A model generated the notes under the pieces. It searched no databases, was not told the DNA's origin, and worked only from the letters and a program-made list of their open reading frames with translations. Position numbers and translations under genes: made by a program. DNA of 64,000 nt. Source: Herbivorax alkaliphila. Lineage in GTDB: Bacteria > Bacillota > Clostridia > Acetivibrionales > Acetivibrionaceae. Location: contig NZ_JAVDDS010000002.1 of NCBI RefSeq assembly GCF_030848475.1, positions 62,001-126,000 of the forward strand. The letters run 5' to 3'. This document shows positions 49,049 to 56,556 of this stretch, piece after piece; within the stretch, counting starts at the first letter, position 1; each line of letters begins with the position of its first letter.

Positions 49049-49350
49049 AAAAAAATTAAACAATAAAATACAATTTTTAAATATATGAATGGGTCAGGAT
49101 TTCTGGCAGGACAGGAAACAAGATACCAATGAGTGGATATTTAGGTGAAATCTGATCAGAGTAAAAGAAGCAATCCTTTCAAGAAGAATGGTATATATCT
49201 ATAAATATTATGAAGAAGAGAAGATTTATATGTATTGATATTTTTATCTGAAAACGTATATTATTATATAGAAGATAATTTTTGAAGGGATGTTGATTAT
49301 GGATAATACTGATTTCCAAAAAAAAGTACTTGCTGAGTTTTCAAAAATGC
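49049..49350 (+). repeat. Duplicated segment, copy B
   Basis: Second copy of the segment at 47905-48330; about 1.14 kb separates equivalent points. It carries the shorter cas6-like piece and continues into the coiled-coil gene. Copies A and B flank the diiron protein gene in direct orientation. Confidence 0.75.
49081..49155 (+). pseudogene. Second, shorter cas6-like remnant
   Basis: About 24 codons reading ...WVRISGRTGNKIPMSGYLGEI then TGA. This corresponds to the start of the remnant in copy A and is closer to the Cas6 consensus at WVR and IPMSGYLGEI. The remaining Cas6 C terminus is deleted. Confidence 0.5.
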
Positions 49351-49553
49351 AATCTAAACTAGAGAAACTTGACACAATTGAAGATACTTTGAATACTTTC
49401 AAAAGTCAATTTGAAGAACATGAAGCAAAAAAAGCTAACCGACACATTGAAATAGTTACTGAAATAGATAAATTAAGAAGAGATATTTTGACCATAGAAG
49501 GAGTGACTGCTAAAAATTGGAGTGACATAGTGGAGTTAAAAAAAGCTAAGTAA
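49299..49553 (+). CDS. Small coiled-coil protein, unknown function
   Basis: About 84 residues from the ATG at 49299, which has GAAGGGA 8 nt upstream; the ATG at 49290 is also in frame but overlaps that site. It is almost wholly helical with heptad spacing (FSKMQSKLEKLDTIEDTLNTF and onward), a short basic stretch EAKKANRHIEIVTEIDKLRR, and a C-terminal WSDIVELKKAK. Such small soluble coiled-coil proteins recur in clostridial genomes without known function. A degenerate piece of the same gene is present at the end of copy A of the duplicated segment. Confidence 0.6.
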   Translation: MDNTDFQKKVLAEFSKMQSKLEKLDTIEDTLNTFKSQFEEHEAKKANRHIEIVTEIDKLRRDILTIEGVTAKNWSDIVELKKAK

Positions 49554-49652
49554 TGGCTAAGAAATAACATCCAATTCTCATCGTCCAAAACTCGTAAAAA
49601 CATCGGGTTTTTTTGTACTTTAGAATATGAAGTTATTTCTAAGGCATTCCTA

Positions 49653-49684
49653 AGTGAGCTTGTTTAGCTAAAGCTAAAAAGGGG
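49653..49684 (+). repeat. Dispersed TTTAGCTAAAGCTAAA repeat
   Basis: AGTGAGCTTGTTTAGCTAAAGCTAAAAAGGGG. It shares the core TGTTTAGCTAAAGCTAAA with 15036-15074 and CTAAAGCTAAA with 43571-43609. It sits about 100 nt before the second SMC operon, upstream of a TATAAT at 49708-49713 that may be that operon's -10 box (no good -35). Confidence 0.5.
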
Positions 49685-49753
49685 TTTTAATATTTTTATC
49701 AAAATGATATAATGCTGTTTGTATAAAATAGAAATATTAAAGAGGGATGTAAC

Positions 49754-51418
49754 TTGATATATGACTTTTTAAAAGACTTTCACAGGCGGGCTGAAATAGT
49801 TGCAATAGTGGACTATATAACAACAAGAACTTCTAGAAAATTAAAACTTAGAGATTATGGTTTTGACAGTGCAGAGTCAATTAACCTTGTGATGCTTGTA
49901 CTATGTTTTATTATGGAAAAATCATTGGTAGAAGAGACTTGTACTAAAGATGATGTGGCAGGGTTTATAAGAAGATTAGACATTGAATATTTTAAAAAGA
50001 ACATAGATGATGATAGGTATTTTGAAATAGCTGATTTTGTAATAAAGGACTGTCTTCAAAATAGTGGTATTCCTCACTATTTTAAAACCTATAATTTTGA
50101 GACTGATAAAGAAGAAAAAATTAATGTAAAACTTATAGACGATAGAAGAGTGCCTTTAGGAAATGAAGGCACCTATTCATATTATATGACTCCCCAGGGC
50201 TATAAATTTATGTTCAACACTTTAGAAATAGAAGATTCCTTAAAGGTTTCAATTGAACAGTTTAAATTGAGCCTTTCTATAAAGAAAAGAAATTTTAATG
50301 CTGCCAAAAATAATGTGGACAGCCTTTTTAATATAAGCAAAACCCAAATACAGAGAATAAATTACTTTATAAAAAAAGTTAAAGAAGATATTAGTAGCAC
50401 TGGTACTGAAGAATATGAAAAAATATATAATGCTACTTTTTCATCTATTGATGAACAAAAGGAAGGCTATGACAACTTGTATGAATTAATAGGTAAAGTA
50501 GAAAATTCAATTTTAGAAAGTGACTATACAAGAATAGATAAAGAGACTTTAGAAAAAGAAATTGAAAACATATCGTATATCAAGGGGAAGCTTAAATTTA
50601 TTATAAGCGAGCAGGCAAACCTTCTTTTAAAACAGCAGGAACTTCAAAAAATATATAATGAAGCAGTTGATAATATACTTTATATTGGTTTTGAAAACAG
50701 GCTGAATTTTGAGGAAACTGTAACAAAGAAAATGGAAAAGAACCCCCAGCTGGCATATCCTCTTATTAAGCTTTTAAGACCTCTATTTAAACCTGACTTA
50801 AATAAAATGTTTAATTTAAGCAAAGTGTTAAAAGAACAGAGAATAGCAGGAGGGGAAGCTGAGACTGAGGGAAGTAATATACTCATGTCTAACAAATATT
50901 TTGTTAGAGGTGAAAGTGAAAAGGATATAATGATTAGAAAAGCAAATAAAATGTATCTCAATATATTTGAGACAATATGCCAGAGGGCTTTAGAGAGTTC
51001 TAAAAAAGAGATACTTTTGTCAAATCTTATTTCTGATTCTAAAGATGAATATAGTAAGTTTGTACCTGATATAAAAGTTTTAACAAATGTACTTATTAAA
51101 CTTAGCAGCATTAAGGAAGTGGATTTTTCAAAAATAAGTGCTCAAAGTGCAAAGACTGTATTTAATCCTTCAGAGGCATTTGACGTAAAATACTGTGTTG
51201 TTAGCTTGTTAGACAAAGACAAAAGTTTTAATAAAATATCTAAATTAAAAATTCTTCTATCAAGAAATAATAAGGTGTTTATACCTGAAAAGTCCATAGA
51301 CGAAAGTGAACATGAAGGTTTTGAAGAGGAGCAAGACACAGTAAATTCTAGCTTTGAAAAAGTAGCTGGGCTAAATTGTCCTGATATATTGTTTAAAATT
51401 GAGGTGAGTGAAATTTGA
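49754..51418 (+). CDS. JetA-like kleisin subunit of the second SMC system
   Basis: 554 residues from a TTG with AGAGGGA about 6 nt upstream. It is homologous to the first-locus JetA: both share an N-terminal winged-helix-like region in which a short basic segment is followed by hydrophobic helices (ESINLVMLVLCFIMEKSL here), a D-x-x-x-F-x-R/Q segment, and the hallmark (L/M)TPQGYKFMFNTLEIEDSL followed by a helical repeat with QFKLSLSIKKRNFNAA. This is the pattern of a MukF-like kleisin that would join SMC heads. The C-terminal third contains another folded segment. It overlaps the next gene by 4 nt (TTGA), so the two are co-translated. Confidence 0.78.
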   Translation: MIYDFLKDFHRRAEIVAIVDYITTRTSRKLKLRDYGFDSAESINLVMLVLCFIMEKSLVEETCTKDDVAGFIRRLDIEYFKKNIDDDRYFEIADFVIKDCLQNSGIPHYFKTYNFETDKEEKINVKLIDDRRVPLGNEGTYSYYMTPQGYKFMFNTLEIEDSLKVSIEQFKLSLSIKKRNFNAAKNNVDSLFNISKTQIQRINYFIKKVKEDISSTGTEEYEKIYNATFSSIDEQKEGYDNLYELIGKVENSILESDYTRIDKETLEKEIENISYIKGKLKFIISEQANLLLKQQELQKIYNEAVDNILYIGFENRLNFEETVTKKMEKNPQLAYPLIKLLRPLFKPDLNKMFNLSKVLKEQRIAGGEAETEGSNILMSNKYFVRGESEKDIMIRKANKMYLNIFETICQRALESSKKEILLSNLISDSKDEYSKFVPDIKVLTNVLIKLSSIKEVDFSKISAQSAKTVFNPSEAFDVKYCVVSLLDKDKSFNKISKLKILLSRNNKVFIPEKSIDESEHEGFEEEQDTVNSSFEKVAGLNCPDILFKIEVSEI

Positions 51419-52101
51419 ATGAGATAAACTTGCAAAAGGCAATGAGAATTTATTATTTTCTATTAAAAGAGGGAGAGCTTACTTTTGACAACAATAAAGA
51501 ATTGTATTTAGATTACTCTGACAGTGAAGTGAGAGACATTTTAGAGATTTTAGCAAAAGAGAGTAATGTTTTAATAGAAAAATATAATCAGGTAGTGTAC
51601 CTTATTCCAAATGAAGATAATGATGTTTTAGGCATCAAAGATATGGATTTGCAGAAAGTTTTAAGTTATGATGCCCGTAAAATTGACTTTTATTTATCAC
51701 AGTATATAATAATAGTTATTATAACGGTTTTTTATAGTGGGAAAGGAAGTTTTGTAAAATCAAGGGATTTCATAAGAGTAGGTGAGCTTGAAGAAATTAT
51801 TACATCAAGGCTTGAATATGCAAATTCTAAAAAGGATATAGAAAGTGAGCAACAGGAGGCTGCATTTAATATAACCGGAATGTATGAGCATTGGAGTGCT
51901 CTTCAAATAGACGAAGAGGGCAAGAGGAAAACCAAGTATGGATATATAAGAAGTGTTTGTACATTTTTAGCAAAGCATGGACTTTTAATTTTCGACACAG
52001 TGGAGGAAGATATTAGGCCTTCTGCTAAATTTACAAACTTTATGACGTATAACTTTTTAGATAATTCAAGACTGGAAATTATAGAAGAAATTCTAGGATA
52101 A
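51415..52101 (+). CDS. JetB-like KITE subunit of the second SMC system
   Basis: 228 residues from a TTG overlapping the upstream stop, with GAGGTGAG 6 nt before it. It is paralogous to the first-locus JetB: N terminus MNEINLQKAMRIYYFLLKEG aligns with ESVRKAFRLYLDLIEKS, the central hydrophobic helix SQYIIIVIITVFYSG with SYIIILSIIIKFFNG, and RVGELEEIITSRLEY with KVEELEAYITEKMQS. Expected role: winged-helix dimer that docks on the JetA-like kleisin. No enzymatic motif. A 57-nt gap precedes the SMC gene. Confidence 0.78.
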   Translation: MNEINLQKAMRIYYFLLKEGELTFDNNKELYLDYSDSEVRDILEILAKESNVLIEKYNQVVYLIPNEDNDVLGIKDMDLQKVLSYDARKIDFYLSQYIIIVIITVFYSGKGSFVKSRDFIRVGELEEIITSRLEYANSKKDIESEQQEAAFNITGMYEHWSALQIDEEGKRKTKYGYIRSVCTFLAKHGLLIFDTVEEDIRPSAKFTNFMTYNFLDNSRLEIIEEILG

Positions 52102-52158
52102 AACCTGATTTTGAAGGTAAGTAGTTATTATTTGTAAACTAGAAATGAGGAGTTTGAG

Positions 52159-55100
52159 ATGGCTAAGATAGGAAAAATAAGAATTATAAATTTCACATAC
52201 AATGACAATCGTCATATTTATGATGAGACATTTGATTTCTATAATGGAGAAAATACCTTGCTAAACCTTCAAAATGGTGGGGGTAAGACGGTATTAGTGC
52301 AGATGATGCTCCAGCCCATAGTACCAAAGCAAAAGCTTAAGGACAGGCCACTTAAAAATTATTTTAAAAATTCTAAAGCGCCTGTGTATATAATGATTGA
52401 GTGGATTTTAGACGGCAGTTCTAAAAGAGTTATGACAGGCATTGGAATTAAGAAAATAATAAGTCAAAGAGAGGGTACAGATAAAGAAAATATCAAAGTC
52501 ATTACCTTTATTTCGGAGTATGAAAAAGAAAGTGATTTTGATATAAATAACATTGAACTTTTACAAGAAGAGAGAGGTATTGTAAAGTTAATTGACTTTG
52601 AGAAGGTTATAAGAGATTTATCTAACGCAGAAAAAGAAGGGGAAAATGTATGGCTGTTTAGATGGAATTTACCAGATGACAAAAAAGAGTATTCAAAAAG
52701 ACTCTTATCATATAAGATTAATCAGTCAGAATGGAAAAACCTTATGGTAAAAATTAATGAGTCAGAGGCAGGTCTAACTTCTTTTTTCAATGATTGTAAA
52801 ACTACAAGTTCTTTAATTAAAAAGTGGTTTATACCTACAATAGAAGAGCAGCTTAATAGAAATGGAAACTCTATAGAAAACATAAAAGAGCTTATAAAAA
52901 ATCATGCAGAACAAATTGTGAAAAATGAAAGTATGATAAGGGAAAGAGAAATTTTTGAAAGCTTTAAGGAAAAGTCATCTAATCTTTTAGAAAAACTTAA
53001 AGAGTATAAAGATATAATGGACAGGCTTGAAGACAACAAGTACCAGCTTGGAAATGCTTATATATTTGTAAATCAGAGCATTAAAGAGTTTCATGTAAAA
53101 AGAGAAGAGCTTTTAGAGAGTATAAAAAATATAGAAGAGCATATAAAAGAACTTGAATACCAAAAGATTTCTTTAGAGTATCATAAAATAGAAGGGTTTT
53201 TAAAGGAATTAAAAGATGATTTAGAGGGTTTTGATATTGAGATAGATAATCTAAAAAAACAGATGGACGATTTGGAGTACAAAAGAAAACAGCTTTTATG
53301 TGTTAAAGTTGATGGTGAACTTAAAAATATAAATAAAAAGATAGCAAAGTTTGAGACAGAGCTCCAAAAAGAAAATCTTCAGCAAGAGGATGTTAAAAAT
53401 ATTATTGAGGATATTGAATACTCACTAAAAGAAAAGTACAGAGAAAAGATTGTCAATTTAGAAAATACAATTGGTGAGGGCAAAAAAGAGCTATCCTTTG
53501 AAAGAGACAAATTATTAGAAAACAATAAAGAAAAAGAGCAGATTAATAAAAAAATATCTTCTTTAAATGACTATATTATAAGTGTCAGGGGAAGAATTGC
53601 TCATTTTAATGAAAAGGAAGCTTCATTAAAAGAAGCATATCCTGATTTTGATGTTGGCAAAAATATTGAGAATGGTCAGTATACAGATTATAGTTTAGAA
53701 GCTGTTAGAAAAGGCCTTTTAGAGGAAGAAGAAAACATAGAAGAGAAAATACTTTGTGAAAAAGAAAAACAGGTTAAAATTAGAGAAAAGACAGAAGAGC
53801 TAGAAAAAGAGTTTAAAAAACTAAAGGACAAAGAGCCAGAACTTTTAATTGAAAAAAATAAAAAACAGTCAGAATACAGCCTTTTTGAAGATGAGAAAAA
53901 AGTTATTGAAAAAATAATAAAATCCTGTGAATTAGGAGAAGAATGCTTATTTGACAGAGAAAAAATCTTACTTTCTCTAAATATGGAAAGAGAAAAGTAT
54001 CAAAAGCTGGTAAATGACAAAAATCTTGAAAACTCAATATATAAAAAGCAGCTAAATCTTTATCAGTCTGGAAAGGTTTTTGAGTTTTCAGAGGAATTAA
54101 AAAAGATATTTGAAGACAAAAATATCTTTGTAGAGTTTGGATACGAGTGGCTTAGAGATATTAAAGATAATAAAAATAAAAAATTAAAGCTTGTAAAAGA
54201 TAATCCCTTTTTGCCATATGCTATTATTGTGTCAAAAAAGGATATTGAAATGATTAAAGAAATAGAATTTAAAACATCTCTTTCTTCTGTAATACCAATT
54301 ATTGAAAGGGAAAAACTTGAGATTGAACTTAATGTAGAGTCAAGAAATAATTATCACTCTATAGACGGGGTTGATTTTATAATTCCCTTTGATGACAGAA
54401 CTTTAAATAAGAAATATTTAAATGAAATTTGTGATGATATTTTATTTAAGATAGAAAAAAATAATGAAATATTAAAAAATGCTGGGGAAGCTTTGAAAAA
54501 TATAGAAATTAATATTTTAAAAACGGAGAATTTTTCATATACAGAAGCAGGCGTAAAAAGACTTTGTGATGATATAGAATCAATTACAAAAAACATAGAT
54601 GAAATTAAAGCTAAAATTGAGGTTTTAGAAGATGAATTTATTTCACTAAATAAACAAAAAGAAGGCTTTCAGGTTTTAAGTTCTGAACTTGAGAGAGAAA
54701 AGAGTGAATTTTTAAGAAAGAAACAGGATATTTTTAGATTTTTAGAAAATTGTCAGAGTTATTCTAATGACTTAAAAGAAAAAAGTGAAAAGGAAGATGA
54801 CTTAAGAGAGATTAAAACTTCTCTTGATACATTAGAGAGAGAAATTATAAAATCAAATGAGAAGATAAATGATAAAGATATGAAAATAAGTAATATGTCA
54901 GGTGAATTAGAAAAAGAGAAACTGGAATATCAAAAGTACAGTCATGTACAAAAGGGCAAGTTTATTGATGAGAGCATAGAGACATTAGAATCTAAGCTGA
55001 GTGCATACACATCTAAAATAAGCGGAAAGATACAAAATCTTAAAGATATATTAGAGGATTATAGAATACAAAGGGATGAAAAGCAAAAAACTATTTTAAA

Positions 55101-56538
55101 TCTTAAAATTGAAGAACATTTGTACAAAGGAATGGAATTTAGTCAGTTTGAGTATGAGAAAGTGGAGAGGGAAGCTGAAAAGGTAAACAAAAGCTTAAAT
55201 TCTCTAATGGAAAAGAAAAATGATATTAAGTTTAAGATTGCAGAGAGAAATTCAGATTTAAAATATATTAAGAGAAATATAGAAGAAAAATGCGGATATA
55301 ATGAGCCAAAAGATAAGGAATATATAAGAGAAATGGATTTTGAGCATGAGAAAAAAATGTACAGAAAAAAATTAAAAGAGCTTGAAAAGAATATATCTCT
55401 TTTAAAGGCTGATGAAAATAACCTTCAAAAAGTAAGATTTGGTCTTGAAGAGTACAGTATATTTGCAAATAAGGTTGAAGAACACCGAGTTATTGAAGGT
55501 GACATTAATTCTTATGTTTTAAATCTTATTAGAGATTTTAAAAGAACTACTGAACTTACTGTGGACATGAAAAATCTTCTCACTACTTTGTATAATGATT
55601 TAGAAGGTGAATTTACTATAAAAGCTGAAATGTTTAAAAATTTATTTAGTTCAATATTAGATGGTGAAAGAAGATACAAGCCAGTTCACTCACTAAATGC
55701 ATTAGAAAGAGTTTATTTGCAGATTGATAGAAAAATCCAGCAACATGCAATAGACTTAGGGAAAATCGACAGCATGGAAACTTGTATTATAGATAATACA
55801 TTGAGCTATTTAAAGAATGTATATGATGAGATGAAAGACATTGACAAAAATTCGACCATTGATATTGAGGGTAGACGAAGTAAGATGCTCATTATAACAC
55901 TTCCTGAAAAGGATGAACTAGAAACTCTGTCGTTAAAGGAATATTTAAAGCATACAATTATGAATTGTGTAGAGCTTTGCAAAGAGGGAAAAGCTATGGA
56001 TGGGCTTTTAACAAATGAAATAAGCACATACCACCTCTTTGACAGATTTGTTTCCATTAATAAAATTGGAATTACGCTTATAAAAATTGAGCCTAACAGG
56101 TTAAAGAAAAAGACATGGAGACAGGTTATTGAAGAAAATTCAGGAGGGGAGCTATTTGTAAGTGCTTTTGTTGTATTTATTTCTCTTTTGACTTACATGA
56201 GAGGAGAAAATCTCTTAGGTGCTAATTTAGAAAGCAAGGTGCTTATAATGGACAATCCTTTTGGACCTTTGACCTCAGAGCATCTTTTAAAGCCGTTGTT
56301 TGAAATTGCAAAAAAGTATAATACTCAGTTTATATGTCTTAGTGACTTAAAGGAACAGACGGTTATTGACAGGTTCAACCTTATTTATTCACTCAATATA
56401 GAGCGTGAAGTTGGAAGAGAAGACGAGTATATTGAGATAAAAACAATAAAGAAAGATGTTGTTGAAGAAGATGATGAAGTGTTGTCTGCTTCTATGTTTA
56501 AGATTGAAGATAAGTCCAGGTTTGAACTGGCCAATTAA
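52159..56538 (+). CDS. JetC-like MukB-type SMC ATPase of the second system
   Basis: 1459-residue SMC-family protein with ATG and a GAGGAG site. The N-terminal head carries LLNLQNGGGKTVLVQMMLQ, the same P-loop variant as the first JetC (Leu where the first Gly of GxxxxGK(S/T) should be). Very long Glu/Lys-rich coiled coils flank a globular hinge at about 635-755. The C-terminal head has signature ENSGGELFVSAF and Walker B VLIMDNPFGPLTS. The head sequence after Walker B (FICLSDLKEQTVIDRF) parallels the first JetC (MICLTGHLQVDIYMQF). It should be an ATP-driven DNA-loop-extruding motor by family; whether it does this is untested. It is followed after 18 nt by a SNF2 ATPase gene rather than by, or near, a jetD gene. 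Confidence 0.82.
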   Translation: MAKIGKIRIINFTYNDNRHIYDETFDFYNGENTLLNLQNGGGKTVLVQMMLQPIVPKQKLKDRPLKNYFKNSKAPVYIMIEWILDGSSKRVMTGIGIKKIISQREGTDKENIKVITFISEYEKESDFDINNIELLQEERGIVKLIDFEKVIRDLSNAEKEGENVWLFRWNLPDDKKEYSKRLLSYKINQSEWKNLMVKINESEAGLTSFFNDCKTTSSLIKKWFIPTIEEQLNRNGNSIENIKELIKNHAEQIVKNESMIREREIFESFKEKSSNLLEKLKEYKDIMDRLEDNKYQLGNAYIFVNQSIKEFHVKREELLESIKNIEEHIKELEYQKISLEYHKIEGFLKELKDDLEGFDIEIDNLKKQMDDLEYKRKQLLCVKVDGELKNINKKIAKFETELQKENLQQEDVKNIIEDIEYSLKEKYREKIVNLENTIGEGKKELSFERDKLLENNKEKEQINKKISSLNDYIISVRGRIAHFNEKEASLKEAYPDFDVGKNIENGQYTDYSLEAVRKGLLEEEENIEEKILCEKEKQVKIREKTEELEKEFKKLKDKEPELLIEKNKKQSEYSLFEDEKKVIEKIIKSCELGEECLFDREKILLSLNMEREKYQKLVNDKNLENSIYKKQLNLYQSGKVFEFSEELKKIFEDKNIFVEFGYEWLRDIKDNKNKKLKLVKDNPFLPYAIIVSKKDIEMIKEIEFKTSLSSVIPIIEREKLEIELNVESRNNYHSIDGVDFIIPFDDRTLNKKYLNEICDDILFKIEKNNEILKNAGEALKNIEINILKTENFSYTEAGVKRLCDDIESITKNIDEIKAKIEVLEDEFISLNKQKEGFQVLSSELEREKSEFLRKKQDIFRFLENCQSYSNDLKEKSEKEDDLREIKTSLDTLEREIIKSNEKINDKDMKISNMSGELEKEKLEYQKYSHVQKGKFIDESIETLESKLSAYTSKISGKIQNLKDILEDYRIQRDEKQKTILNLKIEEHLYKGMEFSQFEYEKVEREAEKVNKSLNSLMEKKNDIKFKIAERNSDLKYIKRNIEEKCGYNEPKDKEYIREMDFEHEKKMYRKKLKELEKNISLLKADENNLQKVRFGLEEYSIFANKVEEHRVIEGDINSYVLNLIRDFKRTTELTVDMKNLLTTLYNDLEGEFTIKAEMFKNLFSSILDGERRYKPVHSLNALERVYLQIDRKIQQHAIDLGKIDSMETCIIDNTLSYLKNVYDEMKDIDKNSTIDIEGRRSKMLIITLPEKDELETLSLKEYLKHTIMNCVELCKEGKAMDGLLTNEISTYHLFDRFVSINKIGITLIKIEPNRLKKKTWRQVIEENSGGELFVSAFVVFISLLTYMRGENLLGANLESKVLIMDNPFGPLTSEHLLKPLFEIAKKYNTQFICLSDLKEQTVIDRFNLIYSLNIEREVGREDEYIEIKTIKKDVVEEDDEVLSASMFKIEDKSRFELAN

Positions 56539-56556
56539 AAATTTTGTGGTGGTAAT

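Noticed and set aside
47905-49350. CRISPR array or insertion sequence at the duplicated segment
   Set aside because: Two copies of a ~300-400 bp segment, no short regular repeats, no transposase and no terminal inverted repeats.
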